Part shown: positions 1 through 7,373 of the stretch, in pieces
How the letters are laid out: every line of letters starts with the position of its first letter
How positions within the stretch are numbered: the first letter of the stretch is position 1
NCBI GenBank assembly: GCA_028281785.1
Contig: JANQJG010000216.1
Coordinates: 1-39,083, forward strand
Reading direction: 5' to 3'
DNA length: 39,083 nt
Source of the DNA: Rhodospirillales bacterium
GTDB taxonomy: Bacteria > Pseudomonadota > Alphaproteobacteria > Rhodospirillales > Shumkoniaceae
Position numbers and translations under genes: made by a program
Notes under the pieces: generated by a model
The model's input: the letters and a program-made list of their open reading frames with translations, nothing else
Databases searched by the model: none
What the model was told of the DNA's origin: nothing

Positions 1-252
1 CATCGCGGTCGTCGCCTCGATGGCGGTCTTCAGCGCGTTCACGCCCTGATCGATGCCGTCCTTGCGGCCCGTCAGGTCGCCCGCACGGTCGCTCAGCGAC
101 TTGGCTTGGAAGAACTTAACGGCGTTATCGACCGGGCTCGACACTGAGAGACCCGTCGACAACCGACCCTGCGTCCGGTTGATCAGATCCGTCGTCCGTT
201 GCAGGGAGAGTAGGTTGGCCCGTACGGCCGAAGATAGATTAACGTCTGCCAC
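1..252 (-). CDS. fliC: Flagellin, N-terminal part (cut by window edge)
   Basis: Eighty-four codons run from a GTG start (252-250) off the left edge. The protein begins M-A-D-V-N-L-S-S-A-V-R-A-N-L-L-S-L and contains RLSTGLSVSSPVDNA and KSLSDRAGDLTGRKDGIDQG. This is the conserved D0/D1 N-terminal helix of bacterial flagellins, which polymerise into the filament after export through the flagellar type III system. A GAGGAG ribosome binding site lies about 8 bases upstream of the GTG, and no ATG alternative fits. The 157-base stretch to the sigma-54 promoter at 410-425 is an unusually long leader with hairpins. The gene sits directly downstream of legC on the same strand, which suggests that the sugar genes serve flagellin modification. 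The C-terminal part and any neighbouring flaF/flbT genes are outside the window. Identification is firm; the exact paralogue (fljK/fliC type) is not determinable. Confidence 0.93.
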   Translation of the reverse strand, partial: MADVNLSSAVRANLLSLQRTTDLINRTQGRLSTGLSVSSPVDNAVKFFQAKSLSDRAGDLTGRKDGIDQGVNALKTAIEATTAM

Positions 253-285
253 GACTTCAATCTCCTCTTCTAGAAGTCACTCGCA

Positions 286-327
286 ATGCGCGTTTCTCAC
301 GCATGATCGGCATACTACCATACCGAT
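286..327 (-). promoter_or_regulatory. Two hairpins in the flagellin mRNA leader
   Basis: Bases 306-327 form an inverted repeat with arms ATCGGCAT and ATACCGAT around a 6-base loop. In the minus-strand RNA this is eight pairs including one G-U. Bases 286-304 form a second stem with arms ATGCG and CGCAT around a 9-base loop. Both lie between the sigma-54 promoter and the start codon. In Caulobacter the flagellin leader is the target of post-transcriptional control by FlbT; a similar role here is an inference. Confidence 0.4.
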
Positions 328-409
328 ACCACTTTTGGCTAGTCCTCGCCGCGCAAAACCAAGAAAAATCACGCCCGGCGAAGGAGCATTCGGGGCCATG
401 AAAGACCCG

Positions 410-425
410 TGCAAACCATATGCCA
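410..425 (-). promoter_or_regulatory. Sigma-54 promoter of the flagellin gene
   Basis: Read on the minus strand the sequence is TGGCATATGGTTTGCA. This is the GG-N10-GC core of a -24/-12 promoter (consensus TGGCAC-N5-TTGC), with a perfect TTGCA -12 box and TGGCA in the -24 box. The predicted transcript start is near 399, giving a leader of about 147 bases before the GTG at 252. Sigma-54 control of flagellin fits the FlbD-type activator encoded at 32291-33685. Confidence 0.75.
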
Positions 426-458
426 TCCGAAAACTTGTTGTTTTCCGCGGTGGTGTGC

Positions 459-1649
459 TCAGCCAGGCCCGGGCACATCGTCCAAGCCGGCAAAAATTGC
501 CGAGCGGAGCCGGGCAAAATCTTCCTCCCGCAAGTCGCAGGAGGAGGGCAAGCAGACCGCCTTTTGATGCAATTCAGACGCAACCTCGCCGCCGAGAAAG
601 CCACAACCCCTATGGGCCGGGCTCAGATGAAGGGGCTGCCAGAGCGGCCGTGTCTCGATTCCCTGGTCGGCCAGGCAGGCCATCACCGTGTGGCGATTTC
701 GGCCATCATGCTCTGTGTTCACGAGCACCGTCGACATCCAACAGGCGCTCTCGGCCCAGGACGCCTCGGGCATGAAAACCAGCTCCGGCCGTTCGGCGCA
801 GAGTTCGCGATAAAAGGAGGCGATTCGCCGTTTCGCGGCCAGACGCTCGTCGATGGTCTCAAGCTGCGCGCAGCCGACCGCAGCCTGAATGTTCGTCAGC
901 CGATAGTTGAACCCCACTTCGTCATGGATGAGTTCAACACCGGGTAGCTTCGCCTGTGTGGACAGGTGCCGCGCCAGCCGCGCCCAATCCGCCCGATTCG
1001 TGACGAGCATACCGCCGCCGCCGCAAGTGATCAGTTTGTTGCCATTGAAGCTGAGGCAGGCCGCGTCCCCCAAGGCCCCCGCCGGCTGCCCCTTGTAGCG
1101 ACCGCCGAGGGACTCGGTCGCATCCTCGATGACGGGAACTCCCAGCTCGCGCGCCGCCTCAAGGATCGGGTCCAGGTCGGCAGGGTGTCCCAGGATGTGG
1201 ACCGGCAACACGGCGCCGATCCGGCGACCGGATCCGGAATCGATCCAGTCGTTCCCGTGGCGCTCACATCGATCGACAAGGAACTCGGCGGTCCGCGCGG
1301 CGTCGATCTGCCAGGTCTCGAGGTCTGCGTCGACGAAGATCGGCCAGGCGCCCGCATGGCGAATGGCGTTCGCCGTGGCGACGAAGGTCAGGGTCGAGGT
1401 GACGACGGCATCGCCCGGCCTCACGCCGGCGACGATCAACGCCAGATGCAGGGCCGCGGTGCCGTTGACGAGGGCGACGGCATGGTCGACGCCCAGATAC
1501 GCCGCGATATCCCGCTCGAACCGCTCAACGAAGGGACCGGCCGAAGACACCCAGTTGTCTCGCACGCACTGCTCAAGATAGGCGGACTCGTTTCCGCCCA
1601 TGCTCGGGCGGCACAGCGGTATGCGCAACTTGGGCGGCTCAAAGTTCAT
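459..1649 (-). CDS. legC: LegC-family PLP aminotransferase (nonulosonic acid pathway)
   Basis: A 396-residue DegT/DnrJ/EryC1-fold aminotransferase. The motif SFNGNKLITCGGGGM places the PLP lysine at about K205, and the segment VNGTAALHLAL near residue 62 is typical of the family. The SFNGNK-GGGGM signature and the N-terminal pattern are those of LegC, which transaminates the 4-keto sugar nucleotide made by LegB in legionaminic acid synthesis. The ATG at 1649 overlaps the end of legB by 11 bases, so it is the third enzyme of a ptmE-legB-legC operon and is followed by flagellin. Upstream in-frame sequence is antisense noise and was not included. A flagellin enhancer-like palindrome (488-502) lies inside its 3' end. 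The exact sugar is inferred from the pathway, not shown by the sequence. Confidence 0.9.
   Translation of the reverse strand: MNFEPPKLRIPLCRPSMGGNESAYLEQCVRDNWVSSAGPFVERFERDIAAYLGVDHAVALVNGTAALHLALIVAGVRPGDAVVTSTLTFVATANAIRHAGAWPIFVDADLETWQIDAARTAEFLVDRCERHGNDWIDSGSGRRIGAVLPVHILGHPADLDPILEAARELGVPVIEDATESLGGRYKGQPAGALGDAACLSFNGNKLITCGGGGMLVTNRADWARLARHLSTQAKLPGVELIHDEVGFNYRLTNIQAAVGCAQLETIDERLAAKRRIASFYRELCAERPELVFMPEASWAESACWMSTVLVNTEHDGRNRHTVMACLADQGIETRPLWQPLHLSPAHRGCGFLGGEVASELHQKAVCLPSSCDLREEDFARLRSAIFAGLDDVPGPG
488..502. promoter_or_regulatory. Palindrome CGGCAA-AAA-TTGCCG, candidate activator site for flagellin
   Basis: A perfect inverted repeat with 6-base arms and a 3-base spacer, lying inside the 3' end of legC. 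Its centre is about 96 bases upstream of the predicted flagellin transcript start, a usual distance for a sigma-54 enhancer. The same GGCAA-N3-TTGCC pattern recurs upstream of fliF at 27345-27357. Binding by the FlbD-like activator is inferred. Confidence 0.45.
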
Positions 1650-2622
1650 AGGTGCCCTGCCGGAAGCCGTCGAGATGATCCCGGATCCATTCAATCGTTC
1701 GGCCCAGCCCCTCTTCCAGGCTGATCCGCGGGCGCCAACCCAGAACCTCCGCCGCGAGCCTATTGTCGGACAAGAGACGCTCGACCTCGCTGCCTTCTGG
1801 CCGCAGGCGCGTCTTTTCGACCTCAGTTTCGACGGGCACGCCAAGAATCTCGCCCACCATCTCCACCAACCCGCCGATGCTGATCTCGCGGCCCGTGCCG
1901 AGATTGATCGCGCGGCCCTCGGCCCCTTCGGCCTCCCCCGCCCGCAGGAAACCCTCGACGGTATCCTCCACATAGGTCAGGTCCCGCGTCGGATGCAGAT
2001 TGCCCAACCGGACCCGCTGGCCGCGCAGCGCCTGCGAGATGATCGTCGGGATGACGGCCCGGGCCGACTGCCTGGGCCCGAAGGTGTTGAAGGGCCGCAG
2101 GGTCACCACGGGGAGGCCGTAGGACAGATGGAAGGCCTCGGCCAGCTTGTCGGCGGCGATCTTGCTCGCCGCGTAAGGGGATTGTCCCTGCAGGGGATGG
2201 GACTCGTCGATCGGAACGGCTCGCGCGGTTCCGTATACCTCGCTGGTGGAGGTGTGAACCATGCGCGACACGCCCAGGCTTCGCGCCGCCTGGAGCAGGT
2301 TCAACGTGCCTTCCGCATTGGTCCGCAGATAAGAGCGCGGCGCGTGGTAGGAATAGGGAATGGCGATCAGGGCGGCGAGATGGAAAACCACCTCCCGTCC
2401 GCGCATGGCGTCCGCGACGAACTCGGTATCGGTGATGTCGCCGGCCACCACCTCGACGTCCCTCGCCACCGCCGAGTCGTCGAGCCATCCCCACTGCCCG
2501 AAAGCGTTGTAGTAGACAAGGGCGCGAACCTGGGCTCCCTCGGCAACCAGGCGTTCGACGAGATGGCTGCCGATGAAGCCGTCCGCCCCGGTAACCAGAA
2601 CCGGTCGGCCCTGCCAGGTCAC
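1639..2622 (-). CDS. legB: LegB-type NAD-dependent sugar-nucleotide 4,6-dehydratase
   Basis: A 327-residue extended short-chain dehydrogenase. It has the Rossmann motif VTGADGFIGSH near the N-terminus and the catalytic Y-x3-K in SPYAASK. The LegB-typical stretches FHLAALIAIPYSYHAP, TSTSEVYGTA and LRPFNTFGPRQSARAVIPT are clear. The family removes water from a GDP- or UDP-HexNAc to give the 4-keto-6-deoxy sugar that LegC aminates. The GTG start at 2622 overlaps the TGA of ptmE (GTGA), which fixes the start and shows translational coupling. An upstream extension to 2694 would only read through ptmE and is rejected. Length and motifs match the family throughout. Confidence 0.92.
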   Translation of the reverse strand: MTWQGRPVLVTGADGFIGSHLVERLVAEGAQVRALVYYNAFGQWGWLDDSAVARDVEVVAGDITDTEFVADAMRGREVVFHLAALIAIPYSYHAPRSYLRTNAEGTLNLLQAARSLGVSRMVHTSTSEVYGTARAVPIDESHPLQGQSPYAASKIAADKLAEAFHLSYGLPVVTLRPFNTFGPRQSARAVIPTIISQALRGQRVRLGNLHPTRDLTYVEDTVEGFLRAGEAEGAEGRAINLGTGREISIGGLVEMVGEILGVPVETEVEKTRLRPEGSEVERLLSDNRLAAEVLGWRPRISLEEGLGRTIEWIRDHLDGFRQGTYEL

Positions 2623-3764
2623 GCCTTGAGCTCCTTCGCCGCCGCGTCCATTTGAGCGCGCATCAGGTCCTTGTGCTGGCCGACATCGATCCAATACTCG
2701 TGGATGGGGAAGCTGGTGACGACCCCGTCGCCGTCGAGGACGCGCTGAATCAGATCGGTCATGTCGAGGCGGGTATCGCGTGGTATGCGTTCGAGCATCT
2801 TCGGCTCGAGCAGGTAGACCCCGGCGTTGATGAACAACGACATCGTGGGCTTTTCCTCGAGCTTCTTCACCCTCGTGCCCTCGACGTCGAACACGCCGAA
2901 CGGAACCTGCATCTGATACTTGCGCACGCCCACGGTAATGTCGGATCTGGCTTCCTGATGGAAATCCAGCATCGCCCGGACGTCGAGCGCCGTCAGGATG
3001 TCGCCGTTCATCACCAGGAGGGGTTCGGTCGTGTCCCGCAGCATGCCGAGGGCGCCCGCGGTCCCGAGCGGTTTGCTCTCGCGCGCGTAGCGGACGTCCA
3101 GCCCGAGGCCGCGTCCGTCACCGATATGCTCCTCGATCATGTCCGCGCGATAGTGGGTGGTGATACTGACGCGGCGCACGCCCCGGTCCTTGAGCTGCCC
3201 GAGAATATGCTCGATGACCGGCTTGCCGCCAACCGGCTGCAGCGGTTTCGGCAGGTCCTGGCTGAGACCGGGAAGACGGGTTCCGAATCCACCAGCCATC
3301 ACGACCGCGTGGAGGGGCAGTTCCGGGTCCCGCGCCAGCTGGCTGAGCAGCGCAAGTCCCGTCACCCGCCCGATGTCGTCGACAAGGGGAAGGTGCCGGA
3401 CAAGCCGCAGATGCATCATCCGTAACAGTTCGACTTCCGGCGTATCCCTGTGGGCCGTGAACGGCGCCGTCCAGCCGAGACTGACCTTTTGCTCCAGGAA
3501 TTGGCGGACGGGCTGGTCGAAATTGGTATCCTCGAGGATCGCGCGCCTGATATCCCCATCGGTCACGATCCCAAGAAGGTGCCGAGCACCGTCGAGAACG
3601 AGCGCCACCCCCTCGCCGTTGCGATCGATCAGTTCCAGAACTCCGCGCATCGGCGAGTCCGGATCCACCACAAACTCTTCGAGCCCGTCATCGGCTTGCC
3701 GCAGCGCCAAATCGGTGCCTTCGGCCGACGACGGGGTTCGTTCCCCTGTTTCCGTTTCCGACAT
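2619..3764 (-). CDS. ptmE: CBS-domain sugar-phosphate nucleotidyltransferase, PtmE-like
   Basis: A 381-residue protein with a CBS pair (about residues 30-145; LVLDGARHLLGIVTDGDIRR is the first repeat end) joined to a nucleotidyltransferase domain (about 151-375). The nucleotide-binding motif is AGGFGTRL (157-164), followed by PKPL (172-175). This fusion is the architecture of PtmE, the enzyme that makes GDP-glucosamine at the head of the Campylobacter legionaminic acid pathway. Its place directly before legB and legC supports that role. The nucleotide preference (GDP versus UDP) cannot be read from sequence. It overlaps legB by 4 bases and follows the radical SAM gene by 12 bases. An alternative reading is a mannose-1-phosphate guanylyltransferase-like enzyme of unknown sugar. 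Confidence 0.82.
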   Translation of the reverse strand: MSETETGERTPSSAEGTDLALRQADDGLEEFVVDPDSPMRGVLELIDRNGEGVALVLDGARHLLGIVTDGDIRRAILEDTNFDQPVRQFLEQKVSLGWTAPFTAHRDTPEVELLRMMHLRLVRHLPLVDDIGRVTGLALLSQLARDPELPLHAVVMAGGFGTRLPGLSQDLPKPLQPVGGKPVIEHILGQLKDRGVRRVSITTHYRADMIEEHIGDGRGLGLDVRYARESKPLGTAGALGMLRDTTEPLLVMNGDILTALDVRAMLDFHQEARSDITVGVRKYQMQVPFGVFDVEGTRVKKLEEKPTMSLFINAGVYLLEPKMLERIPRDTRLDMTDLIQRVLDGDGVVTSFPIHEYWIDVGQHKDLMRAQMDAAAKELKA

Positions 3765-3776
3765 GGCTTCGCACGC

Positions 3777-5174
3777 CTAGATGAAGTTCACATGAGACGG
3801 CGGGTTCTCGAGCTTCCACAGGAAGTCATTGATGTGATGGGTGCGGCAGTTGGAGTAGCACTCTTTGTGCACATCCACCGAGCAGGACTGCTTGCGAACG
3901 ACCTCCCAATAGCGCTCGCTCTCGAAGATCTCCTTGAAGGACTGCTCCGTCAGGTCGCCCAAGCGGAACTCGTCCTCGCGGGTGTCGAACCACATCCCGC
4001 AGTTGTAGAGCTTTCCGTCGCCGCTGGAATAGAGCAGGAAGGGGGCGCCCAGGCAATTGTCGTAGTCGCGGTGCCCCTCGTTGAGAATCTTGTCCCACTT
4101 GACGATGACCTTGTAGTCGCCGCTGGCGTAGGTCTCGGCTTGGCGCAGGATGTTCGAGAAATCCTTGTACTGATCCAGAACCTCGTAGATGCCGATATCG
4201 TTGTCGACCGTGTCGCTGCACTGCTTGATGACCAGGTAGTCGACACCCAGCTCTCCGCCTAGCTTGGCCAACGGGATGCACTGATCGACGTTTTTTGGCG
4301 TCAGAACCATCTGCAGGCCGACGGTGGTATCCAGGTTATTGCGGCGTTTGGTCTCGACGCAGAAGCGAATCTTCTCGATCGCCGTCGCGAATTCCTTGCT
4401 GGCGTGAACGCGCCGATACGAATAGTCGGAGGCGGCGCTGATGTTGAAGCGGATCCAGGTCAGGTGTTCGAGCGCCTCCTCGCCGTCGCGGCCCGTGTCC
4501 AACAGAATGCCGTTGGTGCCCATGGACATGTCGACCCCGGCCTTCTTGCCGGTGACGATGGCCTCGTAGACATGCGGGTTGAGAAGGGGTTCGGCCTCGC
4601 CGATAAGAGCCATCGAACGGACGCCGAGCTCGCCGGCGTCGCGCATATAGCTGAGCAGCGCCTCGCGCGGGAAGTAGCGGTCGGCACCCTTCTTGAAAAA
4701 ATTGCCCTGGGTCACGCCATAGCAATAGTGGCAGCGGATGTTGCAGCCCTTGCTCAAACCCACGTCGATATGCAGCGGCGCCACCCGCTCGCCCCGCTGC
4801 CATGCGAGCACGCGCTCAAGATGCCAGAGCATCTTATGGCCGTTCATCTTGAAGCTGTCGAGCTCTCCGGGCTCGGGGTCGCCGGGATGGGAGAGATCCG
4901 GGGATGGCGTTGCCTCGCCGATCCGCCGCTCCGCCGTCAACACGACGGAGGCGCCGCCCACATCCACCAGATCGAGAACCGCCGCCTCGGCCGCCTGGCG
5001 GACCAATTCCATCTGAGCATGCCGCTCGGCCTCGATCTCGATCGCGAAGCTGACGCGATCGCCCTGGATGGCGATATCGGAAATCATGCCGTTGCTGACG
5101 ATATCGATCCCGGTCGCCGGATCGGTGATCGCCTTGAGGGCCGCTCTAACCTTCTCGGGGAGCGCGTGAGACAT
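3777..5174 (-). CDS. Radical SAM protein with N-terminal Mrp/MIP18-like domain
   Basis: A 465-residue protein. Residues about 5-85 resemble the MIP18/DUF59 domain found at the N-terminus of Mrp/ApbC iron-sulfur carriers (EKVRAALKAITDPATG, then SNGMISDIAI and VLTAER). Residues about 108-465 are a radical SAM core with the cluster motif C144-x3-C148-x2-C151. A C-terminal cysteine-rich segment (LYNCGMWF, then several Cys) probably binds an auxiliary cluster, as in SPASM-like proteins. The ATG at 5174 has an AGGAG site and follows a 151-base gap, so it is probably the first gene of the operon that continues to ptmE-legB-legC. A paralogue without the first domain lies at 11913-12977; both share MNGHK-x2-WHL and the ending NPP-x-HVNF. 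The substrate is unknown; a nucleotide-sugar or glycan intermediate is likely from context. Confidence 0.85.
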   Translation of the reverse strand: MSHALPEKVRAALKAITDPATGIDIVSNGMISDIAIQGDRVSFAIEIEAERHAQMELVRQAAEAAVLDLVDVGGASVVLTAERRIGEATPSPDLSHPGDPEPGELDSFKMNGHKMLWHLERVLAWQRGERVAPLHIDVGLSKGCNIRCHYCYGVTQGNFFKKGADRYFPREALLSYMRDAGELGVRSMALIGEAEPLLNPHVYEAIVTGKKAGVDMSMGTNGILLDTGRDGEEALEHLTWIRFNISAASDYSYRRVHASKEFATAIEKIRFCVETKRRNNLDTTVGLQMVLTPKNVDQCIPLAKLGGELGVDYLVIKQCSDTVDNDIGIYEVLDQYKDFSNILRQAETYASGDYKVIVKWDKILNEGHRDYDNCLGAPFLLYSSGDGKLYNCGMWFDTREDEFRLGDLTEQSFKEIFESERYWEVVRKQSCSVDVHKECYSNCRTHHINDFLWKLENPPSHVNFI

Positions 5175-5325
5175 GCTCGACTCCTTGTCCGTGACGCCAA
5201 GCCGCCGAGCGACACCAGGATACTTCCGATGGGCCTCTCGGCGAGTCCTCGCCTGTTTCGGGCGCGGGGTCCACCCTACGAAACGGTTAGTTTACATACC
5301 CCTAACGATTAGAATTGCGGGTTAT
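5175..5325 (-). promoter_or_regulatory. Gap upstream of the radical SAM-ptmE-legB-legC operon
   Basis: These 151 bases hold no credible gene and should contain the operon promoter. A 6+2+6 inverted repeat GGCGAG-TC-CTCGCC lies at 5240-5253, about 65-80 bases before the start codon. A looser repeat (CGGTTAG ... CTAACGATT) lies near 5284-5310. No sigma-54 core (GG-N10-GC with a TTGC box) was found on the minus strand here. Confidence 0.3.
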
Positions 5326-6222
5326 TCACAGGGCTGGATGGGACTCGGCAACGGGCGGCGGTGCGCCGACTCGGCGGGCGCAATAGGCGGCGGTGGCGTC
5401 CCGCCAACTCCGCAACGGGGCCAGCTTGCCGGATCTCAGGGGCGTGAAGCTGTTTTTCTCGGCGAGTGACGGAAAATCCCGGTACGAGGCGCGGTGGACG
5501 CGCGTCCTTAAACCGAGATTTGCCATCATCTCGCGCATCAGCTCGTGGAGCGACGCCTGGCCATGATTGGCGAGATGATAGAGACCCGGCCGCGAATCTC
5601 CCTCGACCACGGAGCGCACGGTATGTGCGGCGTCGAGCGCGTAAGTCGGCGAGGTCACGATGTCGTCGGCAATGCGCAGTTCGGCCTCGCCGGCCTCCGC
5701 GCGGTCGATCATGCGTTCCACCAGCTGGCCGCGTTTCGGCCCCTCGCCGAAGAGGACCGGAAGGCGGAAAATGTAGTGCCGCTCGGTGGCGTCCCGCACG
5801 GCGAGGTCCCCCGCGAACTTGCTATAGCCGTAGATGTTCACGGGATCGGGTTCGTCCCCCTCGGCCAGCGGCTCCCTCTTGCGTCCGCTGAAGACGCATT
5901 CGGTACTGAAATGGACAAGGGTGAAACCCCGCTCGCTCGCCAACCGCCCCAACAGCCGGGGCAGCATCGCGTTGATCTTCATGGCAAGGGACGGTTCCCG
6001 CTCGCAGGCATCGATACCCAGGCGCGCCACCGTGTTGACGACGAGATCCGGTTCGGTCCGCTCCACCAAGGCCGCCACAGCCGGGAAATCGGCGGCATCC
6101 ACGTCCCGAGAACCGACGCCGACCACCTCGTGGTCGTCGGCGAAGGCCTCGGCCAAGGCCGTACCCATCTTGCCCGTATGCCCGAGGAGCAGAACGCGCC
6201 GGCCCAAAGCTGATATCCTCAT
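5326..6222 (-). CDS. RmlD-like NAD(P)-dependent sugar reductase (SDR)
   Basis: A 298-residue extended SDR of the dTDP-4-dehydrorhamnose reductase type. It has the cofactor loop GHTGKMG near residue 14, the NTVARLGIDACE stretch typical of RmlD (usually N-x-A-A-x-T-x-V-D), FSTECVFSG, and the catalytic pair in YGYSKFAGD. RmlD enzymes reduce a 4-keto deoxy sugar nucleotide. Here it is the last gene of the phosphotransferase-transketolase-aminotransferase operon, so it probably reduces an intermediate of that route. The ATG at 6222 overlaps the preceding TGA (ATGA). No RmlA, B or C partners are present in the window, so a standard dTDP-rhamnose role is not supported. The substrate is unknown. Confidence 0.8.
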   Translation of the reverse strand: MRISALGRRVLLLGHTGKMGTALAEAFADDHEVVGVGSRDVDAADFPAVAALVERTEPDLVVNTVARLGIDACEREPSLAMKINAMLPRLLGRLASERGFTLVHFSTECVFSGRKREPLAEGDEPDPVNIYGYSKFAGDLAVRDATERHYIFRLPVLFGEGPKRGQLVERMIDRAEAGEAELRIADDIVTSPTYALDAAHTVRSVVEGDSRPGLYHLANHGQASLHELMREMMANLGLRTRVHRASYRDFPSLAEKNSFTPLRSGKLAPLRSWRDATAAYCARRVGAPPPVAESHPAL

Positions 6223-7373
6223 ATCGCGCGGAAGCTCAGGATCTCGTCAGCGACGTAGTTCAAGTCGTCGCGGGAGAGATACTGGTGGACCGGCAGGGTG
6301 AGAATGCAGCCGGCCTGTGCCTCGCAGACGGGAAAATCGCCCCGACGGTAGCCCAGGCCGCTTGCCGCCGGCTGGAGGTGGATGGGAATCGGATAATGAA
6401 TCGCGGTGCCGACGCCGCGGGACGCCAAATACGCCTGCAGCTCGCCGCGGCGATCGGTCTGAACGACGAATGTGTGGAAGGTATTGAACTCGATGGGCCG
6501 GCAGGGGGGCATGAAGACCGCGCCCGTGAGCCTTTCCCGGTACAGCGCCGCGTTCCCCCGCCGCCTCTCGATGATCCGGGGCAGCCGCTGGAGGCGCGTG
6601 CTCAGAATCGCCGCCTGGAGGGTGTCCATCCGCGAGACGCCGCCCCAGACCGTGACAGTATTGCGATCGGCAAGCCCAAGATTTCGCGACAGGCGGAGAC
6701 GCTCGGCGATCCCGTCGTCGTCGGTGGCGACGAAGCCTGCGTCGCCCGCCGCGTTCACGTTCTTGAGCGGATGGGCGGAGAAGCAGCCGACCTGTCCGAA
6801 ACTCCCGGCCATGCGGTCGTCGTAACGCGATCCGATCGCCTGGGCCGCGTCCTCGACAACGGCAAGCCCGTGTTTCTCCGCGATCTCCATAATCGGGTTC
6901 ATATCGGCGACGCGCCCGGTCAGATGCACGGGCATGATCGCCCTCGTCCGCGGTCTCACGGCGGCGGCCACGGCCGCTGGGTCGATGTTGCCGTCGGCTC
7001 GGACGTCGGCGAAGACCGGTTTTGCGCCGACCGCGATGATGGAGGAAGTCGAGGCCACGAAGGAATTGGGAGGGGTGATGACCTCGTCACCCGGGCCGAT
7101 ACCGAGCGCCCGCATGCCGAGAATGAGGGCATCGGTTCCGGATGCGACGGCGATGACATGTCGGACGCCGATAAGCCGCGCCGCCTCTTCCTCGAACGCG
7201 TCGATCGCTTCGCCGCCGACGAAGTCCCCCCGCGAGAAGACGGCCTCGCAGCAGGCCAGCAATTCCTCGCGCTCGGACCGGTATTGGGCCGCGAAATCGA
7301 CATAGGGCACGTTACGAGTGGCGCGGCCCGGCATCGGGGCATTATTTTCGCGAACGGCGGTTTCGGGGTGCAT
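6219..7373 (-). CDS. DegT/DnrJ/EryC1 aminotransferase (second of a tandem pair)
   Basis: A 384-residue sugar aminotransferase. SGTDALILGM is near residue 78, GPGDEVITPPNSFVAS near 94, VEDAAQAIGSRY near 174, and the PLP lysine is K204 in HPLKNVN. These enzymes add an amino group to 3- or 4-keto sugar nucleotides. The start ATG at 7373 shares one base with the stop of the preceding aminotransferase (TGATG), so the two are coupled; a longer in-frame extension to 7763 only reads over that gene. The two proteins are clear paralogues (identical MPVHLTG and HPLKN motifs). A tandem pair suggests a doubly aminated product, or an aminating enzyme with a partner that works on a related keto group. That is inference. 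Confidence 0.88.
   Translation of the reverse strand: MHPETAVRENNAPMPGRATRNVPYVDFAAQYRSEREELLACCEAVFSRGDFVGGEAIDAFEEEAARLIGVRHVIAVASGTDALILGMRALGIGPGDEVITPPNSFVASTSSIIAVGAKPVFADVRADGNIDPAAVAAAVRPRTRAIMPVHLTGRVADMNPIMEIAEKHGLAVVEDAAQAIGSRYDDRMAGSFGQVGCFSAHPLKNVNAAGDAGFVATDDDGIAERLRLSRNLGLADRNTVTVWGGVSRMDTLQAAILSTRLQRLPRIIERRRGNAALYRERLTGAVFMPPCRPIEFNTFHTFVVQTDRRGELQAYLASRGVGTAIHYPIPIHLQPAASGLGYRRGDFPVCEAQAGCILTLPVHQYLSRDDLNYVADEILSFRAI

Noticed and set aside
429-445. GAAAAC-TTGTT-GTTTTC inverted repeat between legC and the flagellin promoter as a terminator
   Set aside because: Only six A/T-rich pairs and no T-tract after the stem on the minus strand; it abuts the -24 box and may instead be part of the promoter region.
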